Source of the DNA: Dyella kyungheensis
Lineage (GTDB): Bacteria > Pseudomonadota > Gammaproteobacteria > Xanthomonadales > Rhodanobacteraceae
Direction of reading: 5' to 3'
DNA length: 64,000 nucleotides
Assembly: GCF_016905005.1 (NCBI RefSeq)
Contig: NZ_JADIKC010000012.1
Coordinates: forward strand, 62,001-126,000
The translations under genes were made by a program, and so were the position numbers. Of this stretch, positions 1 to 8,318 are shown piece after piece. Numbering within the stretch: position 1 is the stretch's first letter; each line of letters starts with the position of its first letter. A model generated the notes under the pieces. That model was not told the DNA's origin and ran no database searches. It saw only the letters and a list, made by a program, of their open reading frames with translations.

Positions 1-192
1 GCCGGCGCGCAAGAACAGCACTTCGTAGTTGTGCCAACTAGCATGCGCGGGCCACAACGGCGGCGGCAGGCTGCTGGCCTCGCCCGGCTGCATGAACGAT
101 ACGGAGAACATCCACAGCAGCGGAAACACCGCGACGAAGGTGCCGCCGATCAACAGCCCGTAGATGATGGTCCTGGCAATCCGCGGATTCAT
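1..192 (-). CDS. Carbohydrate ABC transporter permease (MalG-like), N-terminal part only
   Basis: Second inner-membrane subunit of the sugar ABC importer encoded by the next genes. Only the first 64 codons are in the window; the rest lies beyond position 1. The visible part has a short basic N-terminus, one hydrophobic membrane segment (about residues 9-31) and then a periplasmic stretch rich in proline, which is the usual start of CUT1 MalG-type permeases. The ATG at 192 overlaps the TGA of the upstream permease by four bases (ATGA), indicating translational coupling in one operon. The family call rests mainly on position and on this N-terminal pattern. Confidence 0.8.
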   Translation of the reverse strand, partial: MNPRIARTIIYGLLIGGTFVAVFPLLWMFSVSFMQPGEASSLPPPLWPAHASWHNYEVLFLRAG

Positions 193-1067
193 GCCATGCC
201 CCCGCGCCGGCCGAGCCGCAGCATCACGGCGGTGACGACGAACATGATCACGAACAGCAGGAATGCCACGGCGCTTGCGGCGCCGAAGTTCCACCATTTG
301 AAGCCTTCGTCGTACATCAGGTAGAGCACGCTGGTGGTGCTCTGCAGCGGGCCGCCCTCGGTCATCACATAGGGTTCGGCGAACAGCTGGAAATAGCCCG
401 ATACCGTGAGAATGCCGACCATCAACAAGGTGGGCCCGAGCATCGGCAAGGTGATGTGGCGAAACTGCTGCAGCGCGGAGGCGCCATCGATGCGCGCGGC
501 CTCGTAGAGATCCTTCGGAATCGCCTGCAAGCCGGCCAGGAAGATGATCATGTTGTAGCCGAAGTTCTTCCACACGGCGAACACGATGATCGACGGCATC
601 GCCCAATGCGGGTCGCCCAGCCAGTCGATCGGATGGATGCCCACTTCGCCCAACACATAGTTCAACAGGCCGTATTTGGTGTTGAAGATGTAACGCCAAA
701 CCACCGCCACCGCCACCACCGTGGTGACCACCGGGGCGAACAGCGCGGTGCGGAACACCGTCTTGAAACGTACCAGCGGCGAGTTGAGCAGCAAGGCTGC
801 GCCCAGCGACACCATGATCGATAGCGGCACGCCGACCAGCACGAAGTAGAACGTGTGCCCCAGTGCGGACCAGAACTTGTGTTGGTGCAGCAGATCCCAG
901 TAGTTGTCCAACGCCACGAAGCGCAGATGCCGGATATCGGCCAGCGCGTAGAGGTCGTAGTCGGTGAGGCTGAGTCCGAGCGCTGCCACTACCGGCAGCA
1001 GGAAGAAGATGCCCAGCACCACGAGTGCCGGCGCGAGAAACCACCAGGCTGCACGCTGTCTGTTCAT
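189..1067 (-). CDS. Carbohydrate ABC transporter permease (MalF/UgpA-like, CUT1 family)
   Basis: Membrane-spanning subunit of an ABC importer for a sugar or oligosaccharide. The 292-residue protein has about six hydrophobic segments. It carries the binding-protein-dependent permease (EAA) loop around residues 189-210, reading EAARIDGAS followed by a hydrophobic helix, which is where the cytoplasmic ATPase docks. It starts with an ATGA overlap on the substrate-binding protein gene and ends with an ATGA overlap on the second permease, so the three are co-translated. No ATPase gene (MsmX/MalK type) is visible here; it may lie beyond the window or be shared with other transporters. The substrate is inferred only from the neighbouring glycosidase. 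Confidence 0.92.
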   Translation of the reverse strand: MNRQRAAWWFLAPALVVLGIFFLLPVVAALGLSLTDYDLYALADIRHLRFVALDNYWDLLHQHKFWSALGHTFYFVLVGVPLSIMVSLGAALLLNSPLVRFKTVFRTALFAPVVTTVVAVAVVWRYIFNTKYGLLNYVLGEVGIHPIDWLGDPHWAMPSIIVFAVWKNFGYNMIIFLAGLQAIPKDLYEAARIDGASALQQFRHITLPMLGPTLLMVGILTVSGYFQLFAEPYVMTEGGPLQSTTSVLYLMYDEGFKWWNFGAASAVAFLLFVIMFVVTAVMLRLGRRGGMA

Positions 1068-2374
1068 GGCGACCCCGTTGTCGCGTGCGGGTGGTCGAGT
1101 ATCCAGCGCCGCTTTTCCAGGATGCGATCGGCCCGGCGGTCGATTTCGGCAGCGGCTTCATCGATGGTCAGCTCACCGGCGACGGCTTGCGCGGCGACCA
1201 GCTGCATCTCGTTGGCGATCTGCTCCCATTCGGGCACCGGCGGCGTCGCCTTGACGTGTTCGAGCTGTTCGCGGAACGCCTGCACCTTGGGATCGGTACG
1301 CAGGCTGCCGCCATCCCATGCGCTGCGGCGTGCCGGCATGTCGCCAAGCAGATCGTAGAAGCGCTGCTGGACGTCGGGGCGCGAGAGGTACTCAATGAGG
1401 GCCCACGCCTCGTCCTTGTGCGTCGAGCGACGGAAGATGACGAGACTGGATCCGCCTGCGGCACCGCTGGCTCCGCCATCCGGTCCGGGCAGCGCGGCGG
1501 TGGCCCATTCGTTCTCGCGATCCGCCGGCAGGCGTTGGCGAAACTCGCCGATGTTCCAGGGCCCCGAGAAATAGAACGCATACACGCCGCGGCCAAATTC
1601 TTCCCACGGGTTGCCAGCTTCCACCGCGGTGATGGCCGGTGCCTGGTGCAACCGGAACGTATCGACGTAGAACGCCAACGCGCGCTTGAACCCGGCGCTG
1701 CGGAAATTGCCGTAGCGTCCGCCGTCGCGCAGCATCGATTCGGGCTGCTGCAGCGCCAGCGACATCAGCTGCTCGTATTCGTTGGTGGGCAGCAGGATGC
1801 CGTAGCTGCCGCGATCGGGATGGCTAAGCGCGGCCAGCATGGTACGCCACTGCGCCCAGTCGCGCGGCGGCGCATCGAAACCTGCCGCCTTCAGCAGATC
1901 GCGGCGATAGAACAGCAGCCGCGTATCGACATACCAGGGCACGCCGTACAGCGAACCGTCGATCAGGTTGGTCGACCAGATGTGGTCGAAGTAATCCGCC
2001 GGCTTCACCACCGTCGATGCGGCCACGCGTTGCTGCAGCGGTTCCAGCGCGCGCAGGGCGACGAACTCCGGCAGCCAGGTGTTGCCGAGCTGGGTCACGT
2101 CCGGCGTGGAATTGCCGGCAAACGCGGTGAGCAGTTTCTGGTGCGCTGCCGTCAACGGCATCTGCTGGACCTTCACCTGGATGCCCGGATACTCGCGCTC
2201 GAACTCGGGCAACAGCTTCACCACCGCCTCGCCTTCGCGGCCGATGGTCCAGAAGGTCAGCGTGTGCGCATCCTGCGAGGACGAGCAACCCGCCAGCATC
2301 AACGCGACGATGGTCAGCAGGCGGCTTGCCGCCCGGCTCATCGTGGCGTTGACGCGGCGGGACGGCTCAGGCAT
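1064..2374 (-). CDS. ABC transporter sugar-binding lipoprotein (solute-binding family 1)
   Basis: Periplasmic substrate receptor for the two permeases downstream. The 436-residue protein has a lipoprotein signal with lipobox LAGC, so Cys30 would be the lipidated residue. The mature part has family-1 extracellular solute-binding features: TFWTIG near the N-terminus, a middle region that would close over the ligand, and late segments such as ALIEYLSRPDVQQRFYD that are common in CUT1 sugar receptors. The ATG at 2374 begins three bases after the upstream stop. A second ATG at 2341 would give a more compact signal peptide and cannot be excluded. Neither has a strong ribosome-binding site. Confidence 0.9.
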   Translation of the reverse strand: MPEPSRRVNATMSRAASRLLTIVALMLAGCSSSQDAHTLTFWTIGREGEAVVKLLPEFEREYPGIQVKVQQMPLTAAHQKLLTAFAGNSTPDVTQLGNTWLPEFVALRALEPLQQRVAASTVVKPADYFDHIWSTNLIDGSLYGVPWYVDTRLLFYRRDLLKAAGFDAPPRDWAQWRTMLAALSHPDRGSYGILLPTNEYEQLMSLALQQPESMLRDGGRYGNFRSAGFKRALAFYVDTFRLHQAPAITAVEAGNPWEEFGRGVYAFYFSGPWNIGEFRQRLPADRENEWATAALPGPDGGASGAAGGSSLVIFRRSTHKDEAWALIEYLSRPDVQQRFYDLLGDMPARRSAWDGGSLRTDPKVQAFREQLEHVKATPPVPEWEQIANEMQLVAAQAVAGELTIDEAAAEIDRRADRILEKRRWILDHPHATTGSP

Positions 2375-2377
2375 CGC

Positions 2378-3835
2378 TCATCGCTTCGACTGGTCCAGCC
2401 AGCCGCCGGTGAAGCCTGCGCGTTCCAGGCCCTTGCGAACGTAGGGATTCTTGCGCATCACGTTCCACACGAAGCCGCTGCGCCAGTTCTCGATCATCAG
2501 CACGATGGGCCCCTGGTCGATGCCGATCTGCTTGTCGTCGGCCCAGCCCATGCCCGGCACGATGCGGCCTTCGCTCGGCTTGGCGCCGGTGTCGTAGCTC
2601 GGGTTGAAGGCATCCACGAAACCGTACTGGCCATAGACGGCATCAACGTAGCGCTTCTTCATTTCCAGCAGCGCAGGCACCACGATCTCGGGTGCGAACG
2701 CGATGGAGCCGCCGGCGGCGGTCGGTGCGATGGTACCGTCATCGGAGACGTAATCGAGACCCGCACCGCGCGCGGTGTAACCGTAGAACGCGCGCGTGCT
2801 GCCGTCGTCACGCTTCACCACCGCATCGCCCGGGCCGTTGCAGGCGGTGAGGCCCCACACGTTCTCGCTGTAGTCGTCCCAATGGTTGGGATTGGCGATC
2901 GCATAGGAGCGCTGCGCGTACGTGGCCTGGCGGCTGTTCTCGAAATAGTCGGTGTTGTGATCGCGGCTCCAGGCGTCCTGGATGCCGCGGAAGTCGACCC
3001 AGCTCTGGCTGTACTGGTGACCGAACAGCGGCGCGAAGTTGAGGAAGGTGCGGCCCTGGAATTCGCCCCACTGCTTGGGATAGCTCTTGGTCCAGGCCTG
3101 CCACGCGTCGTCGCTCACCGGGTGCGTGGGCGAGCCCATCGCCAGCACGTACACCATCATGCCTTCGTCGTAGCCCTTCCAGTTGGCCGGGATGAACTTG
3201 CCGCCCGGCGTCCAGCCCATGCTGATCAACGGTGCCTTGGGCTGCATCCAGGTCCATTCGACGCGCCGGTAGAGGGCATCCGCCAGTTCGCGGATCTGCT
3301 TTTCCTTGGCGGAATGGCGATCGAAATACGTTTGCGCAAACAGCACGCCGCTGATCAGCCAGGTGGTGTCCACGCTCGACAGCTCGACGCCGCGCCCGTA
3401 GCGCTTGCCGGTCTTCATGTCGAGGAAGTGATAGAAGAAGCCGTGGTAGCCGGTGGCGCCGTCTTCGCTGTCGTCCTGGGTGGCGTCGGTGAAGAAGCGC
3501 AGCGTGGCCAGCGTGCGATCCACCGCCTGCTCGCGCGTCACATAGCCGCGCTCCGCGCCCACGCCATAGGCGGTCAGTCCAAAACCCACCGAGGCGATGC
3601 TGGCGAACGACTCGCCCGGCCAATGATCGGGAATCAACCCCGTCTTCGGATCGGCACTGTCCCAGAACCACTGGAAAGTGCGCTTTTCCAGCTCGTCCAT
3701 GGCAGCGCGCTGATCCTGTGGCAGCGCGTTGTACTTCAGGCTGGGTGCGTCGCCGGTGGCCGGCGCTGCCGATACCGCGCCGATGGCGAGGGAGAGCGCG
3801 CCGAACAGTGCGGCGCGGAGAAATCGCTTGCTCAT
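2378..3835 (-). CDS. Secreted glucoamylase-family glycoside hydrolase (PF10091/COG5368, GH144-like)
   Basis: Probable periplasmic glycosidase that processes the sugar handled by this locus. The 485-residue protein starts with a signal peptide (basic MSKRF, hydrophobic core, AA-rich cleavage region near residue 24). The body matches the PF10091 glycoamylase fold: FQWFWDSADPKTGLIPDHW near residue 55, then SIASVGFGLTAYGVGAERGY, a GYHGFFYHFLDM block and a late YGFVDAFNP block. Characterised members of this fold in family GH144 are endo-beta-1,2-glucanases, so a beta-glucan is a reasonable guess, but the exact specificity cannot be read from sequence. AGGA lies eight bases before the ATG. Its stop is three bases from the binding-protein ATG. 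Confidence 0.85.
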   Translation of the reverse strand: MSKRFLRAALFGALSLAIGAVSAAPATGDAPSLKYNALPQDQRAAMDELEKRTFQWFWDSADPKTGLIPDHWPGESFASIASVGFGLTAYGVGAERGYVTREQAVDRTLATLRFFTDATQDDSEDGATGYHGFFYHFLDMKTGKRYGRGVELSSVDTTWLISGVLFAQTYFDRHSAKEKQIRELADALYRRVEWTWMQPKAPLISMGWTPGGKFIPANWKGYDEGMMVYVLAMGSPTHPVSDDAWQAWTKSYPKQWGEFQGRTFLNFAPLFGHQYSQSWVDFRGIQDAWSRDHNTDYFENSRQATYAQRSYAIANPNHWDDYSENVWGLTACNGPGDAVVKRDDGSTRAFYGYTARGAGLDYVSDDGTIAPTAAGGSIAFAPEIVVPALLEMKKRYVDAVYGQYGFVDAFNPSYDTGAKPSEGRIVPGMGWADDKQIGIDQGPIVLMIENWRSGFVWNVMRKNPYVRKGLERAGFTGGWLDQSKR

Positions 3836-3896
3836 GTTGGATGTCCTGGAAACCCGACGGATGCCTCCACGCAGGCACCGATCATGCTCTCAAAGA

Positions 3897-3919
3897 GAGG
3901 CCCGCAAGATGCGGGCCTC
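3897..3919 (-). terminator. Intergenic hairpin between receptor and glycosidase genes
   Basis: A perfect 9-bp inverted repeat (GAGGCCCGC / GCGGGCCTC, loop AAGAT) sits between the receptor stop and the glycosidase start. Read on the minus strand it is followed only by a weak T-rich stretch. It could be a partial terminator or an mRNA-stabilising hairpin that lowers expression of the downstream genes relative to the receptor. Confidence 0.5.
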
Positions 3920-3958
3920 ATGAAATGCCATCGTCCTGACGGCTTAGGGGGGTGCCAC

Positions 3959-6900
3959 TTAGAAATTGATACCTGCAGTGACCTTCAACGTACGCGGGTA
4001 ACCGGTGATGTCGCCCGTCGGGTTGTAGATCACCTGACGCTTGTTCACCGCACCGTTGGTACCGATGGTCTCGATGTAGTCAACGTAGTTGTTCCAGTTG
4101 AACGCATTGAGCAGGTCGATACGCACATAGGCGTTGAGGTTGCCGTAGATCTTGAAGTTCTTGGTGGCCTGGAAGTCGATATCGCGATAACCGAAGACCT
4201 TGCCACCGATCAGGAAGCGACCCTCGCCCGGCGGACGGATGGCGAAGTTCAGGCAGCCACCGCCGTTGACGAAGCCGCTGTCCACGCCCGGCGGGGGAGT
4301 GACATAGGGACAGGCCACGCCCAGATCGGGAACCGGCGTGGCAAGCGTCAGCTTGCTGCCGAACACGAAGCCCCAGGGACCGTCCATCGAACCGGTGGCA
4401 ACCAGGCGATGCTTGGAGACGCCCGGCGCCGCCGAGTACGGATAGTTGCCGATCTTCTCGTAGTCAAACGCGTACTGGTCGGTCGGATCGTTGTTGTCGT
4501 TGTTCTGCACCGCGTTCGTGTACGTGTACGCGAACGATGCACTCCAATGCGAGTCCACCGTGTACGGCTTTTCGGCGGAGAGCAGCAGCTGGTTGGTCTT
4601 GGTCTGCAGGCCGCTGTTGCCGATGATCAGGTTGCCGAAGCCCGGAATGCCCAGGCCCCACGGCTGGCTGCCGTCGGCCCAGAAGCTGCCATCCGGACGG
4701 CGGTTACCCAGCGTGTACACCACGCCGTCGTGGCTCTTGATGTTGACGAAGGTGACGCTGGTGTTCCAATCGCCGATCTGATTGCGCATGCCGATGCTCA
4801 TCTGATCGGAATACGGCGCCTTCAGGTTGTTGTTGATCATGTCCACTTCCTGACCGGCCTTGGTGCCGGCCACGAGTGCCTGCAGGGCGGGAATGCTCAG
4901 GTACGCGGGATTCCAGGTCAGGCAGGTAGCGCTGGCAATGCACGGTTCCGCCTGCGTGTTGAAGTTCAACGTCGGCTGCGACAGCGTCGATTTGGTTTCC
5001 TCGACCTGCAGCGATTCGTACAGGTTGCGGTCGTACGAACGGCCCCAGCCGCCGAAGATCACGTGCTTCTCGTCGCCGAACAGATCGTTGGAGAAACCCA
5101 GGCGCGGCTGGATTTCGTTCTTCTTGGCGCTACGGTTGTTGCCGGTGGAAATGTAATCGTTGATGTTCACGCCGCCCTTGGCGAGCGACTGTGCATAGGT
5201 CTGGCCCGCCGGAGCGTTCGGATCCTGCGAGTTGATGCCGGCGATCACGTCGGCCGGCGTCACGTAGTTGAGGTACGAAGGCGTTTCCTCGTAATCCCAG
5301 CGCACGCCCAGGTTGAACGTCCAATGGTCGTCGACCTGCCAGTCGTCCTGGATATAGGTACCGAACTGCTTGTCGCGGCTGGTCGCCACCGGGCTCGTAC
5401 CTGGCGTGGGAAGGCCGAACTGCACCTGGTACGGAATGCTTTCGGTACCGGTCGGGGTCACGGCATAGGAGTAGAGCGCGTTGGTATCGCCCGCGTCCTG
5501 TGCGGTGAGCTTCACCGACTTGAACTTCACGCCCATCTTGATCACGTGATCGCCATGCCACTGCACGTCGTTGAGGGTGAAGTCGTCCGAAATGGCCGGA
5601 CCCTTCTGGCCCTTGTTCTGGTACGACAGCGGCGAGGAGCCATCGGTAAGCAGAGTGGAGTTCTGGTTGGTGGAATCTACGTATGCCGCGCCAAAGCCGG
5701 TGGTGATCGGCGTGGGGTTGTACATCGCGTCTTCGTAGGTGGCCTGCAGGCGGTTGAACCAGCTGTCGGTGCTGTGATCCCAACGCAGGTCGAAGCGCTT
5801 GTCGGTGTTGCGCGTATTGAGCGCGGAATTGGCCGTGCTGGCACCGCCGACGCCGCTGATCGCCGTTTCGTCGCGGTACTTGCCGCTCACTTCGATGCGA
5901 TCGCGATCGGTCGGCTCCCAATCCACCTTGCCGAACCAGTTGTTTTCCTTGAACGGCAGGTTGGCGGGGCCGATGCCGTCCTTCGCACTCTGCGGCAGCT
6001 GCGGCCACAACTCGGCATTGCCGGCGGGCGTCACCGTGATCGGGCTGTTGAATTCCTTGCCTTCGTAGGCAATGAAGAAGTGCGCCTTGTCCTTCAGCAG
6101 CGGGCCGCCGAAGTCGAAGCCGTAATCCTTCTCTTTGGAAACGACTTTCTTGTTGTCAGCCTGTTCGGCCGGCGTTTCCGCGCGCATGGCGGTGTTGGTG
6201 AAGCTGCCGAACACGTCGCCGTGGAACTCGTTGGTGCCCGACTTGGTTTCGGCGGTGATCGCGGCGCTGGAAAGCTGGTCGTACTCCGCCTTGTAGTTGG
6301 ACGTGATGACCTTGTACTCGGCCACCGCCAGCTGCGGGAACGGGTTGCCCTGGCTGTTGTTCTGGCCGGTGACGCCACCGGGCAGCACGTAGTTCTTCTG
6401 GCCCACGCCGTCGATGTAGACGTTGATGTTCGAGCTGGCCTGGGCACCCGAACGCAGGCTGGTGTTGCCGTTGGCATCGCGCGTGAACACCATGCCCGGC
6501 ACGCTGTCGGCGAACTCGAGGAAGTTGCGCGAAGCCGCCGGCGTGGTTTCGATCTGACGCAGGGAGACCAGCTGACCCACTTCGGAGGTCTTCACTTCCT
6601 GCAGCGTGGTGGCCGAGACCGTCACGCCACCGAGGTTCTGCGCGTTCGCCTCAGCGGGCGTCCCGGCAGCGGCGGCGGCCGGCGCCGCAAGGTTCAAGGT
6701 GAAGGTGGAAGCCACCGTCACCGTGACCGTGCGCTCGGTGCCCGGACCGGCATCGACCTGGTAGGTGCCCGGAGGCAGGCCGACCAGCGCATAGCTGCCA
6801 TCCTTGTCGGTGTGCGTGCGGCGCGAGGCGCCGGTCGCCGTGTTCTTGGCAACCACATCGACGTTGGCCGCAGCCTGACCGCGAATGGTCGCGTCAGAGG

Positions 6901-6994
6901 ACTGCGCCCAGCTGATCGCCGGGACGGAAGAAGCCATCGCGAGGGCAATGGCGGAAGCTAGTAAACGTTTACTTTTTTGGCTTTGAATAATCAT
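3959..6994 (-). CDS. TonB-dependent receptor with N-terminal carboxypeptidase-regulatory-like domain (oligosaccharide type)
   Basis: Outer-membrane, TonB-energised importer, probably of the oligosaccharide processed by the adjacent glycosidase. The 1011-residue protein has a signal peptide (basic QSQKSKR, hydrophobic core, cleavage after SWAQ). A CarboxypepD_reg-like beta-sandwich of about 90 residues follows (GSYALVGLPPGTYQV), then the plug (SVPGMVFTRDANGN and NVYIDGVGQKN) and a long beta-barrel ending in phenylalanine (GINF), as expected for BAM-inserted porins. This layout is that of the Oar/SusC-like group. The start at 6994 was chosen because GGGGAG lies seven bases upstream; an in-frame TTG at 7015 would overlap that site. 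Codons 8-12 contain a perfect LacI-type palindrome (see separate entry). Confidence 0.93.
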   Translation of the reverse strand: MIIQSQKSKRLLASAIALAMASSVPAISWAQSSDATIRGQAAANVDVVAKNTATGASRRTHTDKDGSYALVGLPPGTYQVDAGPGTERTVTVTVASTFTLNLAAPAAAAAGTPAEANAQNLGGVTVSATTLQEVKTSEVGQLVSLRQIETTPAASRNFLEFADSVPGMVFTRDANGNTSLRSGAQASSNINVYIDGVGQKNYVLPGGVTGQNNSQGNPFPQLAVAEYKVITSNYKAEYDQLSSAAITAETKSGTNEFHGDVFGSFTNTAMRAETPAEQADNKKVVSKEKDYGFDFGGPLLKDKAHFFIAYEGKEFNSPITVTPAGNAELWPQLPQSAKDGIGPANLPFKENNWFGKVDWEPTDRDRIEVSGKYRDETAISGVGGASTANSALNTRNTDKRFDLRWDHSTDSWFNRLQATYEDAMYNPTPITTGFGAAYVDSTNQNSTLLTDGSSPLSYQNKGQKGPAISDDFTLNDVQWHGDHVIKMGVKFKSVKLTAQDAGDTNALYSYAVTPTGTESIPYQVQFGLPTPGTSPVATSRDKQFGTYIQDDWQVDDHWTFNLGVRWDYEETPSYLNYVTPADVIAGINSQDPNAPAGQTYAQSLAKGGVNINDYISTGNNRSAKKNEIQPRLGFSNDLFGDEKHVIFGGWGRSYDRNLYESLQVEETKSTLSQPTLNFNTQAEPCIASATCLTWNPAYLSIPALQALVAGTKAGQEVDMINNNLKAPYSDQMSIGMRNQIGDWNTSVTFVNIKSHDGVVYTLGNRRPDGSFWADGSQPWGLGIPGFGNLIIGNSGLQTKTNQLLLSAEKPYTVDSHWSASFAYTYTNAVQNNDNNDPTDQYAFDYEKIGNYPYSAAPGVSKHRLVATGSMDGPWGFVFGSKLTLATPVPDLGVACPYVTPPPGVDSGFVNGGGCLNFAIRPPGEGRFLIGGKVFGYRDIDFQATKNFKIYGNLNAYVRIDLLNAFNWNNYVDYIETIGTNGAVNKRQVIYNPTGDITGYPRTLKVTAGINF
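6960..6973. promoter_or_regulatory. LacI-family operator inside the receptor coding sequence
   Basis: Perfect 14-bp palindrome AGTAAACGTTTACT with the central CpG typical of LacI/GalR operators. It covers codons 8-12 of the receptor (Ser-Lys-Arg-Leu-Leu) and forces AGT, AAA, CGT, TTA and CTA codons, which are rare elsewhere in this GC-rich window. A near-identical site lies upstream of the adjacent lacI gene. The regulator gene ends only 32 bases upstream of the receptor start, so binding here could block transcription entering the receptor gene. Confidence 0.75.
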
Positions 6995-7026
6995 ATGGAA
7001 TCTCCCCACCCACAAAAGGCCGCCGC

Positions 7027-8073
7027 TCAGACGAGCGCCGGAGGCTGTTTCGTTGCTACGTTGGTCTTATGAGCTCCACACGACTCGCGCACGACGACGT
7101 CGCAACGCAAAGTGCGTGTGTTGGCGCCCTGAGGCCCCTTGCCTTCCATGAGCTCGGTGAGCAGGAGCAGTGCGCTCTTGCCCAGATCTGCAATGCTCAC
7201 GCTGACGGTACTGAGCAAAGGCGTTACGTACCGTGCGATGAGAATGTCGTCGAAGCCGGCAATCGCGATGTCCTCGGGGACTCGCACGCCCGCTTCCTTG
7301 AACGCGTAAAGACAACCGACCGCGGTCATGTCGTTGGCCGCGAACACGGCGCGCGGCCGCTTCGCCAGCGCAAGCAGCTCGCGACCGGCGCGATAGCCCG
7401 ATTCCTCGGTGAAGTCGCCGGTGACGATCTGTAGCGGTGCATCGGGCGCGGAAGCGCTCATCGCCGCGCGATAGCCCTTCTCGCGTTCCTGCGCGTCGTA
7501 GTTGCCGGCCGGGCCGGTGATGAACGCCACCGAGTCGTGGCCGACGTCCAGCAGGTGCTTCACCATCGCCTGGGCACCGGCGATGTTGTCGATGTTGATC
7601 GACGGATAACGCGGGCTGTCGACCGGGCTGTCCAGCAGCACCACCGGCAGGTCCGACGGCAGGTTCCGGTCGAGGAACTCGCCATCGACGAATTCGGAAA
7701 GAATGATCATGCCGTCCACGCGGCCGCGCATGGTGCGCACCGCGGCGGCGGCGTCTTCCACGCCGTCGTGCGAGCTGGACACCAGCAGATGCAGGCCGCG
7801 CGCGCGCGCCGCCAGATCGATGCCGCGGATCAGTTCGGAGAAGAATTCGCCATACAGGTCCGGCAGTACCGCACCGATGGTGTGGGTGCGGCCGGTGATC
7901 AGGCTGCGCGCGGCCGAATCGGGCACGTAATGCAGCCGGGCCGCCGCCTTGCGCACGGCGTCCTGCGTATCCGCAGTGACGCCGCCCAGGCCATTGAGCA
8001 CGCGCGAGACCGAGGCGATCGAGACTTTCGCCTCGCGCGCCACATCCTTGATGGTGGCCTTCTTGGTGGTCAC
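7027..8073 (-). CDS. LacI/GalR-family transcriptional regulator
   Basis: Sugar-responsive DNA-binding regulator of the downstream uptake locus. The 348-residue protein begins with a LacI helix-turn-helix (TIKDVAREAKVSIASVSRVLN, residues 8-28) and the hinge-proximal LHYVPDSAARSL. A periplasmic-binding-protein-like effector domain follows (IGAVLPDLYGEFFSELIRG; PVVLLDSP; a late AFAANDMTAVGCLYAF and IAIAGFDDI block), all standard for the family. The start is GTG with AGGAG about five bases upstream. Being the first gene of the cluster, it probably autoregulates through the palindrome at 8128-8139. The effector is unknown, probably a mono- or disaccharide released by the glycosidase. Confidence 0.93.
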   Translation of the reverse strand: MTTKKATIKDVAREAKVSIASVSRVLNGLGGVTADTQDAVRKAAARLHYVPDSAARSLITGRTHTIGAVLPDLYGEFFSELIRGIDLAARARGLHLLVSSSHDGVEDAAAAVRTMRGRVDGMIILSEFVDGEFLDRNLPSDLPVVLLDSPVDSPRYPSINIDNIAGAQAMVKHLLDVGHDSVAFITGPAGNYDAQEREKGYRAAMSASAPDAPLQIVTGDFTEESGYRAGRELLALAKRPRAVFAANDMTAVGCLYAFKEAGVRVPEDIAIAGFDDILIARYVTPLLSTVSVSIADLGKSALLLLTELMEGKGPQGANTRTLRCDVVVRESCGAHKTNVATKQPPALV

Positions 8074-8125
8074 ATCGGCTCCTGGGACACGGCGGTGGGT
8101 GTTCCTCCGACGGCTTCGCGGCGGA

Positions 8126-8154
8126 ACGTAAACGTTTTCATCGAAACTTGTAAA
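8126..8154 (-). promoter_or_regulatory. Putative lacI promoter with overlapping LacI-type operator
   Basis: On the minus strand a TTTACA hexamer (8154-8149) is followed after 17 bases by TTACGT (8131-8126), a weak sigma-70-like pair. Between them lies GTAAACGTTTTC (8128-8139), centred on AAACGTTT. It matches the operator inside the receptor gene at 11 of 12 positions. A repressor bound here would cover the -10 region. Promoter assignment is by inspection only. Confidence 0.5.
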
Positions 8155-8231
8155 GTCACGATATCAGGCGTTTTTCGCTGCACTGCAATAAGTTGTCAGC
8201 GAAGAAACTTGCGATGCAAGGCTATGACAAA

Positions 8232-8263
8232 GCCGCCCCGCGGATAACCCGCGGTACGGCGGC
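8232..8263 (-). terminator. Stem-loop after the alpha/beta hydrolase gene
   Basis: Nested inverted repeats GCCGCC/GGCGGC (8232-8237 with 8258-8263) and CCGCGG/CCGCGG (8238-8243 with 8249-8254) form a 12-bp stem with a three-base bulge. On the minus strand it follows the hydrolase stop by about 55 bases and is trailed by a short T run. It is a likely terminator separating this gene from the lacI promoter. Confidence 0.5.
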
Positions 8264-8318
8264 GCAACATCGATCGCTAAAATTTCGGAGGTGAAGAGGC
8301 CGCGACGAAAGCGAACCG

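Noticed and set aside
1025-6961. A 1978-codon open frame on the plus strand across the ABC, glycosidase and receptor genes
   Set aside because: It is antisense to four well-supported genes, is Arg/His/Ala-rich with no domain, and arises because the GC-rich third positions of the true genes suppress stops on the other strand.
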